Position numbers and translations under genes: made by a program | Assembly: GCA_015548865.1 (NCBI GenBank) | Contig: JADMXW010000008.1 | Coordinates: 80,022 to 144,021, forward strand | DNA: 64,000 bases | Direction of reading: 5' to 3' | Source: Serratia marcescens | GTDB lineage: Bacteria > Pseudomonadota > Gammaproteobacteria > Enterobacterales > Enterobacteriaceae | Notes under the pieces: generated by a model | The model's input: only the letters and a program-made list of their open reading frames with translations | Database searches by the model: none | What the model was told of the DNA's origin: nothing | Shown: positions 18,344 to 28,447 of the stretch, one piece after another | How positions within the stretch are numbered: the first letter of the stretch is position 1 | How the letters are laid out: each line of letters begins with the position of its first letter

Positions 18344-19032
18344 ACAGGCTCCCGTTGATTGAATATGAGGGAGAATTTCCCCGTTTGCCGGTGATTCCCG
18401 CTGCAATGCTGAATGATCAACTGGCTTATTCTCGCGCTGTGTGCGATGCGCACAAAGAGGCTGAAGCCATCGTGAAAGCGGCAAGCCGTAAAGCTGAGCA
18501 GATGATGCGCCAGGCGCGCAAAGCGCAGAAACAGATGCAGGATGAGGCTGCCGCTGAATTTGCTCTTCACCAGCAGGAAATACTCTCACGCTATGAAAAT
18601 CAATGGCTGGAGCGGCATATCGTGGCGTTGTGTGATGATGTCTCAGTGGAGCGGCGTGTGGTACAGGCTGTCACGTCACGCATTCGCCTTGCGATGGGAC
18701 AAGTGCTGAATGCCTGGTTTTCCCAACAGTCTGTTGATGATCTGCTATGTGCACGTTTAACACAGCAAGTGGAAAAACTGGCGATGGTAGGATGCGCCAC
18801 ATTGCAGGTTCACCCAGAGAGAGAGGCAAGCATACGTGATGCTCTTGGCGAGCGGGTAGAGATAGCCTGTAACCCACAGTTGGCACAGGATGAGGCGGTA
18901 CTAACGTCATCACAGCTTTGTGTTTCTTTTTCGCTCAGTCGTCATTTTCAGCAGGTATTGGCGTGGATAGATACCGAGAATGAGCTCGGTATTCGTGACC
19001 GGGGAGAAAAGCTTGATGATGAAAATGCCTGA
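18334..19032 (+). CDS. ssaK: T3SS ATPase stator SsaK (SctL)
   Basis: 232 aa (SsaK 224 aa). The N-terminal half is a charged coiled coil (EAIVKAASRKAEQMMRQARK) and the C-terminal half is a FliH/YscL-type domain. It bridges the SsaN ATPase to the sorting platform in the cytoplasm. It overlaps both neighbours, as expected in a tightly packed operon. Confidence 0.88.
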   Translation: MPLNRLPLIEYEGEFPRLPVIPAAMLNDQLAYSRAVCDAHKEAEAIVKAASRKAEQMMRQARKAQKQMQDEAAAEFALHQQEILSRYENQWLERHIVALCDDVSVERRVVQAVTSRIRLAMGQVLNAWFSQQSVDDLLCARLTQQVEKLAMVGCATLQVHPEREASIRDALGERVEIACNPQLAQDEAVLTSSQLCVSFSLSRHFQQVLAWIDTENELGIRDRGEKLDDENA

Positions 19033-20032
19033 ATACCAGAATCTGGCTCGCGAGGTTTTATCACCGCACAATGAACCGCATCAGGCTGGCACCCTACAGC
19101 GTGCCGAATTCAGCATGCCGCCGATGGACATGGCGTTGTTGGAGCTGGAGGAAACGGTAGGCGAATCGCTTGATTCGACGCTGGAAGAGATGGGCATGGT
19201 GCTTTCTGGGCGAATGCGTGATGAAAAACGGCTTGCGTCGTCAGAACGGCAGCTACGTCGGCAGCAAGAGCTCATTGCGCTGATGCAACGTTTGTGTGAG
19301 CAAGAAGGTGATCTTCCTGCTTTCCTCTCCTCATCGTCGGGAGATAACCGTGAGGATATGGAGGGGCTGCGGCGCATTTTTACCCTTGCTCAGCACCTGG
19401 CATCAACGACGTTAGATCAAAAGCGAAGAAAGGCGCTGAATGCTCAGTTGGCCCAGCTTATCGAAGAAAATGAGTGGGAAATCGCGCTCTTTGGCATGCT
19501 TGAACTCGGTACCGTCAGTAAGGCAGTGTTGGCACCCATTGGTCGCTTATTCGAGCGGGCGATGGATGAGCAGGAAATATCGCTGTCTGAATGGTTTAAA
19601 CGCATGCTGGACTGGTCCGATCGCCAACAAAGAGTGCGTATGTTGTTACGCATGGCCGCATTTGAACTCTCTCTTTCGGTCAGTGGAGCCCAACAAACAC
19701 GCCTGGCTACCGTACTGGTTCGCCTGCGTCGTTTGTTATTGTTTCTTGGCCTTGAGCGGGAATGTGAAGAGCAGGAGTTGGTCTATCGGTTACCGGCCTT
19801 TTCATTGTTGACCTTGTTGATTGATATAACGCAGGAAAGCTGGTTGTTTGAAGACTGGTTGATTGCTCGAATAACGTCGCTTACTCCCTGTACGAAGGTG
19901 TTTAACCGTATCGTGCGTTATCTGGATGTGCAGTTCAGGTTGATGCCGGATGCCTGTTTTAATGACGAAGATCAGCGTGAAAGCATTCTTACCGTACTGA
20001 AAAAATTTCAGGGTAATCAGGTGTTGTCTTGA
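19016..20032 (+). CDS. ssaL: Gatekeeper SsaL (SctW)
   Basis: 338 aa from the ATG at 19016, the same length as Salmonella SsaL; the in-frame ATG at 18980 lies further inside ssaK and lacks a good ribosome-binding site, whereas GGGGAG at 19001 serves 19016. It has an InvE/YopN-type helical fold. With SsaB and SsaM it blocks effectors until the needle senses the host environment. Confidence 0.85.
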   Translation: MMKMPEYQNLAREVLSPHNEPHQAGTLQRAEFSMPPMDMALLELEETVGESLDSTLEEMGMVLSGRMRDEKRLASSERQLRRQQELIALMQRLCEQEGDLPAFLSSSSGDNREDMEGLRRIFTLAQHLASTTLDQKRRKALNAQLAQLIEENEWEIALFGMLELGTVSKAVLAPIGRLFERAMDEQEISLSEWFKRMLDWSDRQQRVRMLLRMAAFELSLSVSGAQQTRLATVLVRLRRLLLFLGLERECEEQELVYRLPAFSLLTLLIDITQESWLFEDWLIARITSLTPCTKVFNRIVRYLDVQFRLMPDACFNDEDQRESILTVLKKFQGNQVLS

Positions 20033-20088
20033 TTTCTCCCCCCTCCCTTCTCTGGGATTCTGTTACCGGACGCGAGGGGAAGGATATC

Positions 20089-20457
20089 ATGACATTAGAC
20101 CTGTTCATTGAAAGAAACATCCAACGATTCATGCAGTTGGCTGAGCTGGAAGCACAACCACTCTCTGCCGAGATGCAATGGCTCGATCGAGGGTTTCAAA
20201 CCTTTCTTACTTTTCGTCAAGGGCGCATGCACATCAGTCAGTGCCTGTTGGATCCTTGGTGTGATGATACGTTATTGCTTCTGGCACTACAGCGTGCCCA
20301 TCCTGCCTGGTTTGCGGGTATTCCTCAGCGTATTTTCTCGTTACGTCGCGGTATGGTGATTAGCTGCTCTCCTATGGCAGACAGTGTAGCGGAACAGTGG
20401 TTATGGTTGCACCGCCGCCAACGGACATTTATGGAAAGATTATGCAAACCAACGTGA
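20089..20457 (+). CDS. ssaM: SsaM-like gatekeeper partner
   Basis: 122 aa from the ATG at 20089, which has AAGG upstream and begins the conserved segment ([21 protein letters not shown]); Salmonella SsaM is 122 aa. The upstream start at 20029 would add an unconserved extension. The C-terminal [19 protein letters not shown] and WLWLHRRQ are shared with SsaM. It forms the SsaB-SsaL-SsaM switch complex. It overlaps the ssaV start by 16 nt. Confidence 0.85.
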   Translation: MTLDLFIERNIQRFMQLAELEAQPLSAEMQWLDRGFQTFLTFRQGRMHISQCLLDPWCDDTLLLLALQRAHPAWFAGIPQRIFSLRRGMVISCSPMADSVAEQWLWLHRRQRTFMERLCKPT

Positions 20458-22502
20458 TGAAAAAAGACAAGCTTCAGCGCTGGTTGCAGATTTTCTCAGG
20501 CAGGCAAGACATTATTCTTGCCTTGGTGATGCTCATGGCGATCGTCATGATTACCCTGCCTTTGCCCACGTTTGTAGTAGACATTCTGATCGCCATCAAT
20601 CTGGCTTTTTCGATCATTCTGCTGCTGTTTGCTATTTACATTAACGATCCGTTGGAACTGTCGGTTTTCCCCTCGTTGCTGCTGATCACCACGCTTTATC
20701 GGCTCTCGTTGACCATTAGCACATCACGTCTGGTGTTGTTGCAACATAATGCCGGTGACATCATTGATGCGTTTGGTCGTTTTATGGTGGGCGGGAACTT
20801 AACGGTTGGGTTGGTTATTTTCTCTATTATCACCATTGTGCAATTTATTGTCATCACCAAGGGCACTGAGCGTGTGGCCGAGGTGAGCGCTCGATTTTCA
20901 CTCGATGGCATGCCTGGCAAGCAGATGAGCATCGATGGGGATATGCGCGCCGGTGTCATCGATGCCGATCAGGCCCGCCAATTGCGTCTTCAGGTGCAGC
21001 AGGAGAGTCGTTTTCTGGGGGCGATGGATGGTGCGATGAAGTTTGTTAAAGGGGATGCCATCGCCAGTATTATTGTTGTATTGGTGAACATCCTGGGGGG
21101 CGTTACCATTGCCGTCGTGCAATACGGTATGTCGCTGGGAGAAGCCGTTCAGACGTATAGCGTGCTTTCCATCGGCGATGGTCTATGTGGTCAAATTCCT
21201 TCCCTGCTGATATCGCTCAGCGCCGGCATTATTGTTACTCGCGTGCCGGGTGAGAAACGACAAAATCTGGGACGTGAGCTGAGTGCTCAGTTAGGGAAGC
21301 AACCCCATGCGCTGATTCTTGCAGCAATAGTGATGTTACTGTTCGCCGTCATTCCTGGGTTTCCCTTTTTCTGCTTTTTTATCATGGCGGTGCTTACTGC
21401 TCTGCCTTGTGCCCTGCTGTGGTATCGATCCCGACATCCGCAGTCAGCGCCGGTAACGCAGGATCGTGACGACAATGACCTTATGATTCCGGGGGCGCTT
21501 CCCCTGACGTTGTGCGTCTCACCGGGCTTGTATTCGGATTCTCTGTCGCATGACATCGATGCCTTACGCAAAAAGCTGTTTGACACCATTGGGGTGCCAT
21601 TACCCGATGTTTCCATCACCGTTGATGCCTCAGTGGCAGAGAACACTCTGTCGGTCCTTGTTTATCAGGAACCGGTGTTTTCTCTCACATTACCTTTGGC
21701 GGCAGCTTGCATGATTTTCACTGCGCCGGGTGAGCCTGGATTTGCAGCAGAAACGCAAGTGTTACCGAAAGGGATGGGGAGCGTCTCGTGGCTGTCTGCG
21801 GCTGAGGGGCAACGCGCACATGAAGCCGGACAGAAGGTATTCACTGGCGACCAATGCCTTATTGCTTTGTTGCAGAAGGTGCTGGTGAATCACATGGCGG
21901 AATTTATCGGGGTACAAGAAGCGCGTTATCTGATGGATGCTATGGAGAAAGGCTATGCCGAACTGGTGAAAGAGCTTCAGCGGCAGATGCCCATCAACAA
22001 AATTGCTGAAGTACTCCAACGTTTGGTGTCAGAGAGGGTATCAATTCGCGATTTACGCCTGGTCTTTGGCACGCTGATTGAGTGGGCTCCGCGTGAAAAA
22101 GATGTTCAGATGCTGACGGAATATGTTCGCATCGCCTTACGCCGCCATATTTTGCATCGCCTTATGCCTGTAGATGCGCCGTTGCGTGTGTTGCGTATCG
22201 GTGAAGAGATGGAAAATAGGATTCGTGAGTCCATTCGACAAACCTCAATGGGAACCTATACCGCATTAAGCCATTCGCAAAGTGCACAAATATTACGGCG
22301 GGTGACCGAAGCTCAAACGGCCTATGGCGAGTTTGTCATTGTCACGTCCGTGGATGTTCGCCGTTTCCTGCGCAAAGTGATAGAGCAACAACATTCTGAA
22401 ATCTCTGTGCTGTCGTGGCAAGAGGTGGGGGAGCACTGCCTTATTCAGGTGGTGCACAGCATTGATCTTGATTCAGACCCCCTTTCCTATGATGAAAGCT
22501 AA
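20442..22502 (+). CDS. ssaV: T3SS export gate SsaV (SctV)
   Basis: About 686 aa (SsaV 681 aa), start chosen at 20442 behind GGAAAG. Residues to about 330 carry the membrane helices and FHIPEP-family signatures ([48 protein letters not shown]). The rest is the cytoplasmic domain that forms a nonameric ring and receives chaperone complexes and the SsaB/L/M gatekeeper. This is the best conserved protein of the island relative to Salmonella. Confidence 0.96.
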   Translation: MQTNVMKKDKLQRWLQIFSGRQDIILALVMLMAIVMITLPLPTFVVDILIAINLAFSIILLLFAIYINDPLELSVFPSLLLITTLYRLSLTISTSRLVLLQHNAGDIIDAFGRFMVGGNLTVGLVIFSIITIVQFIVITKGTERVAEVSARFSLDGMPGKQMSIDGDMRAGVIDADQARQLRLQVQQESRFLGAMDGAMKFVKGDAIASIIVVLVNILGGVTIAVVQYGMSLGEAVQTYSVLSIGDGLCGQIPSLLISLSAGIIVTRVPGEKRQNLGRELSAQLGKQPHALILAAIVMLLFAVIPGFPFFCFFIMAVLTALPCALLWYRSRHPQSAPVTQDRDDNDLMIPGALPLTLCVSPGLYSDSLSHDIDALRKKLFDTIGVPLPDVSITVDASVAENTLSVLVYQEPVFSLTLPLAAACMIFTAPGEPGFAAETQVLPKGMGSVSWLSAAEGQRAHEAGQKVFTGDQCLIALLQKVLVNHMAEFIGVQEARYLMDAMEKGYAELVKELQRQMPINKIAEVLQRLVSERVSIRDLRLVFGTLIEWAPREKDVQMLTEYVRIALRRHILHRLMPVDAPLRVLRIGEEMENRIRESIRQTSMGTYTALSHSQSAQILRRVTEAQTAYGEFVIVTSVDVRRFLRKVIEQQHSEISVLSWQEVGEHCLIQVVHSIDLDSDPLSYDES

Positions 22503-23814
22503 GTTTTCCTCTCTGGTTGATGCGGTGAGCCAACAGTTGTCTTTGCCTAATGGTCCACCCGATGGCGTCATCATGACCGGACAGGTGCTGCATATCAGTT
22601 CCACATTGTTGAAAGTGCGCTTGCCTGGTGTGTTTATGGGAGAGCTTTGTCAAATATTGCCTTGCGGCACCTTGGCGGAGGTGGTCGGGCTTGAGGGGGA
22701 CGACGCGTTATTGTCTCCTTTTGCCAGCACTGTGGGCCTGTTCTGTGGGCAGAAAGTGCGGCCGTTGAGACGACGGCAACAGGTGCCTGTCGGTGACGCT
22801 TTGCTGGGGCGCGTGGTTGATGGCCTTGGACAGATGTTAGATGGCAGTGACGCATGGAAAGGCCCATGGCGTGATTTTGATGCCCCGCCTCCAGGTGCGT
22901 TGGTGCGCGAGATGATTGACAGCCCGCTGTTCACTGGCGTACGCGCAATTGACGGCCTGCTCACCTGCGGTGATGGACAACGGATAGGAATTTTTGCAGC
23001 CGCTGGCGTAGGGAAAAGCACTTTGCTTTCCATGCTCTGCCATGGCGCGGACTGCGACATTATCGTTCTGGCTTTGATAGGGGAGCGCGGTCGGGAGGTA
23101 CGGGAGTTTTTGGAACATTCGCTCAATGAGGAGACTCGACGTCGCTGTGTTGTCGTTGTCGCCACCTCAGACAGACCGCCTTTGGAACGTATGCGCGCAC
23201 TGTTTGTCGCCACCACTATTGCTGAGTCATTTCGCGATCGTGGTAAACGGGTATTGCTCTTGGCTGATTCGCTGACGCGCTACGCGCGCGCTGCGCGAGA
23301 AATTGCTGTGGAGGCTGGAGAGCGTGTCGTTGCGGGTAGCTATCCACCAAGTGTATTTGCAGCGCTGCCACGCTTGCTGGAACGGACCGGAAAAGGACGC
23401 TGCGGGAGTATTACTGCCTTCTACACCGTTCTGGTCGAGGGGGATGATATGAATGAGCCCTTAGCGGATGAAGTGCGTTCACTACTGGATGGACACATCG
23501 TCTTGGCGAGACAGTTGGCTGAGGCTGCGCATTTCCCGGCAATTGATGTGCTTGCCAGCGTAAGCCGGATTATGCCCAATGTCGCGAGTCCGATGCATCT
23601 GGCGCTCGCCAATAATGTACGTCGCTTACTCAGTGTTTATCGCGATGTAGAGCTGCTGGTGCGGGTAGGTGAGTATCAGCAGGGTGAGGATCCGCTTGCC
23701 GATCTGGCGGTAAAAAAGCACGCGGCTATCAATGCATTTTTACAACAGCAGGAGAGTGAACCATGTCATCACGACGTTCTGTTGCAACGGCTAGGGACGC
23801 TGATCGCACCTTGA
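22489..23814 (+). CDS. ssaN: T3SS ATPase SsaN (SctN)
   Basis: 441 aa from the ATG at 22489 (a second ATG follows; an upstream TTG at 22462 is unlikely). Related to FliI and the F1 beta subunit. Walker A AAGVGKST, Walker [20 protein letters not shown], and the export-ATPase signature [19 protein letters not shown] are intact. It unfolds and releases substrates from chaperones at the cytoplasmic face. It overlaps ssaV by 14 nt and ssaO by 52 nt. Confidence 0.96.
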   Translation: MMKAKFSSLVDAVSQQLSLPNGPPDGVIMTGQVLHISSTLLKVRLPGVFMGELCQILPCGTLAEVVGLEGDDALLSPFASTVGLFCGQKVRPLRRRQQVPVGDALLGRVVDGLGQMLDGSDAWKGPWRDFDAPPPGALVREMIDSPLFTGVRAIDGLLTCGDGQRIGIFAAAGVGKSTLLSMLCHGADCDIIVLALIGERGREVREFLEHSLNEETRRRCVVVVATSDRPPLERMRALFVATTIAESFRDRGKRVLLLADSLTRYARAAREIAVEAGERVVAGSYPPSVFAALPRLLERTGKGRCGSITAFYTVLVEGDDMNEPLADEVRSLLDGHIVLARQLAEAAHFPAIDVLASVSRIMPNVASPMHLALANNVRRLLSVYRDVELLVRVGEYQQGEDPLADLAVKKHAAINAFLQQQESEPCHHDVLLQRLGTLIAP

Positions 23815-24194
23815 TGCTGCGGGGCTTATTATCCATTAAGCAGCGTCGTGAAACATCCTTACGCCGACAGATAGCCCAGCAGAATTCTCAGCTACGGCAA
23901 CTGGAGCAAGATATGTGCAGGTGTTCGGTCAACCGAGCGTTACTTGCGGAGAAACGATACGCATGGTTAGCCTGGTCCGGTACGCGGATGAGCGATGAAC
24001 TGCTGGAAGACAAGCAGACAATGATGACGTTGCACGATGACGACCAACAATGGGTGGCGCGTCAACAGACACTGTCCGATGAGCAGGGCACCATAGTAGC
24101 AAGCCAAAACGACGTCAGAGAAGCGTTGCGCATCGTAATGAAAAAAAAGGAAAAACTTAACAGCCTGCTCAACGATGGAGGTGATGCGCGATGA
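23763..24194 (+). CDS. ssaO: T3SS central stalk protein SsaO (SctO)
   Basis: 143 aa (SsaO 125 aa) from the ATG at 23763 with GGAG upstream. It is predicted to be almost entirely coiled coil and rich in Arg, Gln and Glu ([20 protein letters not shown]), as in FliJ/YscO stalks that connect the ATPase to SsaV. It overlaps the end of ssaN. Confidence 0.82.
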   Translation: MSSRRSVATARDADRTLMLRGLLSIKQRRETSLRRQIAQQNSQLRQLEQDMCRCSVNRALLAEKRYAWLAWSGTRMSDELLEDKQTMMTLHDDDQQWVARQQTLSDEQGTIVASQNDVREALRIVMKKKEKLNSLLNDGGDAR

Positions 24195-24606
24195 ATACAC
24201 ACCTATGAGTACAACACGCATTGAAGGGTGCCTATGGCACGCAGTGGCTGAACAAGGTGAGAGTGACGTTGACTCGCGCATGGACGGTCAGAAATTTTTG
24301 CAACTGATAACGCAAAGAGCCGCACACGCCACCCATTTCCCTTCTTCTCCTGGTACTCAGCACCGACAGCGTTATCGCATGGTGAACAAAAACGGGGAGG
24401 AGATAGTGTGTGAAATAAGCGAGCGGGACGGTGAACTTCACCTTTGTGTTCAGGTGCCTCAGCGCGAGTTGTTCGACACCCTAAACCTTATTTCATCGTG
24501 GCTCTGTGCCCGTTTGCGTGAGGCTGGGCATGCTGTTTTTCTGGAGGTGAAATATGTTGAGGATAACCCAAGAAGAGTGGAGTCTGGCGCAGAGTCTCCC
24601 TCCTGA
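24175..24606 (+). CDS. ssaP: Needle-length regulator SsaP (SctP)
   Basis: 143 aa (SsaP 124 aa), between ssaO and ssaQ as in SPI-2. A C-terminal domain with hydrophobic pattern (LHLCVQVPQRELFDTLNLISSWLCARLREAGH) fits the FliK/SctP substrate-switch domain. Sequence conservation in this family is low, so the call rests on position, length and that pattern. The first ATG lies 20 nt inside ssaO. Confidence 0.7.
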   Translation: MEVMRDEYTPMSTTRIEGCLWHAVAEQGESDVDSRMDGQKFLQLITQRAAHATHFPSSPGTQHRQRYRMVNKNGEEIVCEISERDGELHLCVQVPQRELFDTLNLISSWLCARLREAGHAVFLEVKYVEDNPRRVESGAESPS

Positions 24607-25567
24607 GGGCATTACCAGCGGGGCGGTGCATATTGGGTTACAAACGTGGATGCGAGCACAAGCAGGTGTAGTGGTGGAGTTTTCTGTGGCTGATGGGGGG
24701 CCAGCAAGTGCTGTCTGGTTGGCCGAAGCGGGGTGGCATGCATGGTGTGACCAGATGCTTGGCACGGCTGATACGGCAATGATAGATACTGTCTTACTTG
24801 AGGACATGGCTGAGTGGGCGTTGTCTCCGTTGCTTGCAGAGATTAATGCCGGTATTACGCAGCAAATTGCCCCGCCAAGACCTTGCATCTACTTATCTGA
24901 ACAGAGCGGGATCGCATTCATGTGGCAAGTGGAACAGGTTGTCTTTCAGGCGGTGCTGCTTGGCAATACTGAACCCTGGTTTAGGCATCTGCATGCGCTG
25001 ATTCCGACAGATAGTGAGCCAACCGGCGTATTACCGTCGTTGCAGTGCGCGCTTTACGCTGGGGAATGCGAGTTCTCCCTTTCTGCCTTGCGGCGACTGA
25101 TGCCCGGTGACGGTATTGTCATGCGCGCGTATGGCGATCCGCGTACAGGGCATTTTGTTCTGTCACCGCTGCAGGAAAAGGCAGCCCATGTTCAGATAAA
25201 TGGAGACAACACCATGCATTTTACTGCGTTTGAAACAGACCTTGAAAACGACTGCATTGAAACAACGGGCGAGCATGTTGGTGCAGAATCCATGTCTATC
25301 GATCTCGAGGCCTTACCGCAAAAGCTTTTAGTTGAAGTTGGGCAGGTGACGATGACACTCGGGGGGCTACGGGCGTTACAGGTAGGGGATACGGTGGAGG
25401 TGAACGCTGAGTTTTCTCCAGAAGTCGCGTTGAAGCTGAATGGTCGAGTGATAGGAAAAGGTGTGTTGATTGGCTGCCGCGATCGTTTTTTAGTGCAAAT
25501 TCGACACTGGTATCTGGCCGGACAGGATAAGAGATTGATGAGTGAAGATGGGGTAAATGCCCGGTAG
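24554..25567 (+). CDS. ssaQ: T3SS cytoplasmic C-ring protein SsaQ (SctQ)
   Basis: 337 aa (SsaQ 322 aa), GGAGGT before the ATG. The C-terminal SPOA domain (about 265-330: LLVEVGQVTMTLGGLRALQVGDTV and VLIGCRDRFLVQI) is typical of SctQ/FliN. It builds the sorting platform below the export gate. A second start inside the gene probably yields a separate C-terminal fragment (see 25214-25567). Confidence 0.9.
   Translation: MLRITQEEWSLAQSLPPEGITSGAVHIGLQTWMRAQAGVVVEFSVADGGPASAVWLAEAGWHAWCDQMLGTADTAMIDTVLLEDMAEWALSPLLAEINAGITQQIAPPRPCIYLSEQSGIAFMWQVEQVVFQAVLLGNTEPWFRHLHALIPTDSEPTGVLPSLQCALYAGECEFSLSALRRLMPGDGIVMRAYGDPRTGHFVLSPLQEKAAHVQINGDNTMHFTAFETDLENDCIETTGEHVGAESMSIDLEALPQKLLVEVGQVTMTLGGLRALQVGDTVEVNAEFSPEVALKLNGRVIGKGVLIGCRDRFLVQIRHWYLAGQDKRLMSEDGVNAR
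25214..25567 (+). CDS. Probable internal-start short form of SsaQ
   Basis: In frame with ssaQ, an ATG at 25214 is preceded by GGAG at 25202-25205 with 8-nt spacing and would yield 117 aa containing the whole SPOA domain. Salmonella ssaQ likewise makes a short C-terminal protein from an internal start (about 106 aa) that stabilises the full-length form. The internal site seen here fits that known dual-product design. Confidence 0.6.
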   Translation: MHFTAFETDLENDCIETTGEHVGAESMSIDLEALPQKLLVEVGQVTMTLGGLRALQVGDTVEVNAEFSPEVALKLNGRVIGKGVLIGCRDRFLVQIRHWYLAGQDKRLMSEDGVNAR

Positions 25568-25624
25568 GTGCGTCTGGTTTAGCCGAGGTATAAGGGAGCG
25601 TCAACCCAACACTGTGGATATAAC

Positions 25625-26272
25625 ATGTCACTACCTGACTCTCCCTGGCAGTTAATTGCTTTGCTGTTTGTTCTCTCGCTGCTGCCGCTGATAATTGTTA
25701 TGGGTACGTCTTTCCTCAAATTGGCGGTGGTTTTTTCCATTTTGCGTAATGCATTGGGAATCCAACAGGTACCTCCGAATATGGCGCTGTATGGTCTTGC
25801 GCTGGTGTTGTCCCTTTTTATCATGGCTCCGACGCTGCTGGCAGTAAAAGCGCAGTGGCACCCTGTTAGCGTTGAAGGAGAACCCGACTGGATGAGTGGT
25901 TGGGATAATCAAGCGTTGATGCCCTATCGCCACTTTCTGTTAAAAAACACTGAAGGCAAGCAGGTGCATTATTTTCAAAACCTGATTGCAAAAACCTGGC
26001 CCGAAGAGGCGCGTAGCGCGGTAAAAGATGACTCATTATTTATTTTACTGCCCGCCTTCACGATCAGCCAATTGACTCAAGCATTTCGTATCGGGCTGTT
26101 AATCTATTTACCGTTTCTCGCCATTGATCTTTTGGTATCCAATATTCTTCTGGCGATGGGGATGATGATGGTATCCCCCATGACGATTGCTTTACCGTTC
26201 AAATTGTTGATTTTTCTCTTGGCAGGTGGCTGGGATCTGATCGTTTCCCAATTAGTGCAGAGCTTCCTATGA
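25625..26272 (+). CDS. ssaR: T3SS export-gate protein SsaR (SctR)
   Basis: 215 aa, the exact family length. FliP/SctR fold with four membrane helices and the signatures GTSFLKLAVVFSILRNALGIQQVPPN and FRIGLLIYLPFLAIDLLVSNILLAMGMMMVSP. It forms the core of the export pore with SsaS and SsaT. It starts 57 nt after ssaQ and overlaps ssaS by 4 nt. Confidence 0.95.
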   Translation: MSLPDSPWQLIALLFVLSLLPLIIVMGTSFLKLAVVFSILRNALGIQQVPPNMALYGLALVLSLFIMAPTLLAVKAQWHPVSVEGEPDWMSGWDNQALMPYRHFLLKNTEGKQVHYFQNLIAKTWPEEARSAVKDDSLFILLPAFTISQLTQAFRIGLLIYLPFLAIDLLVSNILLAMGMMMVSPMTIALPFKLLIFLLAGGWDLIVSQLVQSFL

Positions 26273-26535
26273 ATGAAGCTACTCTGACTCATCTGATGAC
26301 TCAACTGCTGTGGATCGTCTTGCTTACCTCATTGCCGATTATTGTTGTCGCGTGTGTTGTGGGCGTATTGGTCAGCTTGTTACAAGCGTTGACGCAGATA
26401 CAGGATCAGACTCTACAGTTCATGATTAAACTGCTGGCTGTGGCGCTGATGTTGATGGCTACCTATCACTGGCTTGGCGGTATCCTACTGGGATATACGC
26501 GCCAGGTGTTATTGCAAATAAGCGTGCATTCATGA
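26269..26535 (+). CDS. ssaS: T3SS export-gate protein SsaS (SctS)
   Basis: 88 aa, two membrane helices, with the FliQ/SctS signature around LVSLLQALTQIQDQTLQFMIKL. It coils around the SsaR ring to make the export pore. Overlaps both neighbours by 4 nt. Confidence 0.94.
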   Translation: MNEATLTHLMTQLLWIVLLTSLPIIVVACVVGVLVSLLQALTQIQDQTLQFMIKLLAVALMLMATYHWLGGILLGYTRQVLLQISVHS

Positions 26536-27299
26536 ATCTGGTAATCAATGAAGAGATCGCCCATCTGGCTTTTCTTATGATGCGTCCGTTGGGAATGACT
26601 CTACTGTTCCCGCTGCTGCAGGCCGGTAATCTGGGCTCGCCGTTGGTGAGAAATGCAGTGTTAATGGCGATTGCGTTGCCGATGATGCCCGTGGTTCAGG
26701 TTCCAGAAGGGGAGGGGTGGACATGGCTGCACTATATTCCGGGCGAGTTACTTATCGGTTTGGTATTAGGCTTCTGCGGAGCCATTCCTTTTTGGGCCGT
26801 GGATATGGCAGGATTTATTATCGACTCGCTGCGTGGCGCAACCATGAGTGCTGTGTTCAATCCAGCGATGTCCGTCCAGTCTTCACTTTTTGGTCTGTTG
26901 TTCAGCCAGTTTCTCTGCGCGCTATTTTTTATCAGCGGTGGGATAAATCTGCACCTTAGCGTGCTGTATGACTCTTACCATTACTTACCGCCAGGTAAAA
27001 CATTGGCATTTAATCAGCCGTTGTTGGATTTTGTTCGGGCTGAATGGCAGACACTTTACCGTCTGTGCTTAAGCTTCTCCTTGCCGGCGGTGTTAGTGAT
27101 GGTATTAGCCGATCTGGCGCTTGGTTTGTTGAACCGATCGGCACAGCAGTTGAACGTGTTCTTTTTGGCCATGCCGATCAAAAGCATTCTGGTACTGTTG
27201 CTGCTGCTATTGTCATTGCCTTATGCCCTGCACCATTATCTGGTTGAAAGTGAAAATCTTTACCGGCATGTTGGTGAGTGGTTCGCCCAACATGAGTGA
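26532..27299 (+). CDS. ssaT: T3SS export-gate protein SsaT (SctT)
   Basis: 255 aa (SsaT 259 aa), FliR/SctT family with about six membrane helices (for example FWAVDMAGFIIDSLRG and SILVLLLLLLSLPYAL). It caps the SsaR/SsaS pore. Its end overlaps the ssaU start by 8 nt. Confidence 0.94.
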   Translation: MNLVINEEIAHLAFLMMRPLGMTLLFPLLQAGNLGSPLVRNAVLMAIALPMMPVVQVPEGEGWTWLHYIPGELLIGLVLGFCGAIPFWAVDMAGFIIDSLRGATMSAVFNPAMSVQSSLFGLLFSQFLCALFFISGGINLHLSVLYDSYHYLPPGKTLAFNQPLLDFVRAEWQTLYRLCLSFSLPAVLVMVLADLALGLLNRSAQQLNVFFLAMPIKSILVLLLLLLSLPYALHHYLVESENLYRHVGEWFAQHE

Positions 27300-28347
27300 A
27301 AAAACGGAGCAGCCGACCAAGAAAAGACGGCAGGATGGAGAAAAAGAAGGCCAGGTGATTAAAAGCGTTGAGCTGACATCTGGTGCTCAGTTGCTGGCCC
27401 TGTTTCTCTTTTTTCATTTTTTTTCCGATGCGTTGGTTCAATGCATTAAGTTACTTATACAAGAGTCAATTCATGTCATTAATGCCCCGTTCGGTTACGC
27501 GTTAGGGACGATTTCTCGTGCGCTTTTTATGGAGTGTGGGCGGTTTTTGCTCTATCTGTTCGCGATGGTCGGTTTTTCCACGGTCGCCAGCGTTCTGATT
27601 CAGATCGGTTTTGTTGTTGCCAGTAAGGCGGTGGGGTTCAAGGGGACTAAACTTAATCCTGTTAACAACCTCAAACAGATTGTCTCATGGCGTAGTGTGA
27701 TTGAACTCATCAAATCCTGTTTGAAAGTGGCGCTGCTGTGTGTGGTTTTTCTCTTGCTGTTTTACGCCTATGCGTCGACTTTTCGGTCATTACCCTACTG
27801 TGAACCCCACTGTGCGTTACCTACGTTTTCCACCATTATGCGTTTTATGTGGTTCGGCATGCTTGGTTTTTATTTGGTGCTTGCTGTGGCTGATTATAGC
27901 TATCAGCGTTTTCACACCTTGAAGCAGCAGCGCATGAGTAAAGAGGACATAAAACAGGAAAACAAGAACAGGGAAGGCGATCCACACGTTAAGCAGCGGC
28001 GTCGAGCGCTACAGCGCGAAGTGCAAAGTGGCAGTCTGGCACAAAATGTCAGGCGCTCGGCTGTGATTGTTCGCAACCCAACTCATCTCGTTGTTTGTCT
28101 CGGATACGATCCCGTTACGATGCCTGTGCCGCGTGTTTTGGAAAAGGGCAAAGATGCTATGGCCGAACACATTGTCGAGTTAGCTCAGCGTGAAGCCATT
28201 CCTATGGTTGAGAATATCCCGTTGGCGAGAACGCTGTTTTATGATGTGAAATGTGGAGAGCGGATCCCTGATGCGCTTTTCGAACCCGTTGCCGCGTTGC
28301 TGCGGTTAGTGTTGCAGATTGAGTATGCTGCCCGCGATACAGAATAG
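27292..28347 (+). CDS. ssaU: T3SS substrate-switch protein SsaU (SctU)
   Basis: 351 aa from the ATG at 27292, the start of the conserved MSEKTEQPTKKRRQDGEKEG; Salmonella SsaU is 352 aa. Four membrane helices precede a cytoplasmic domain with the autocleavage site Asn-Pro-Thr-His (VRNPTHLVVCLGYDP). Self-cleavage switches export from needle parts to translocators and effectors. It is the last gene of the operon and is followed by a terminator. Confidence 0.95.
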   Translation: MSEKTEQPTKKRRQDGEKEGQVIKSVELTSGAQLLALFLFFHFFSDALVQCIKLLIQESIHVINAPFGYALGTISRALFMECGRFLLYLFAMVGFSTVASVLIQIGFVVASKAVGFKGTKLNPVNNLKQIVSWRSVIELIKSCLKVALLCVVFLLLFYAYASTFRSLPYCEPHCALPTFSTIMRFMWFGMLGFYLVLAVADYSYQRFHTLKQQRMSKEDIKQENKNREGDPHVKQRRRALQREVQSGSLAQNVRRSAVIVRNPTHLVVCLGYDPVTMPVPRVLEKGKDAMAEHIVELAQREAIPMVENIPLARTLFYDVKCGERIPDALFEPVAALLRLVLQIEYAARDTE

Positions 28348-28384
28348 CATAGCCTTCGCGGAGACAGCGGCTGTGGAGAATAAA

Positions 28385-28418
28385 CAGTAGCACCCTCCTA
28401 AAAGGGGGCTACTGTTTT
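28385..28418 (+). terminator. Terminator of the ssaG-ssaU operon
   Basis: CAGTAGC (28385-28391) pairs with GCTACTG (28408-28414), with additional C/G pairing inside, followed by TTTT (28415-28418). It lies 38 nt after the ssaU stop. Confidence 0.75.
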
Positions 28419-28447
28419 GATGTGGTAAGGGGATAAACCTATTCGAC

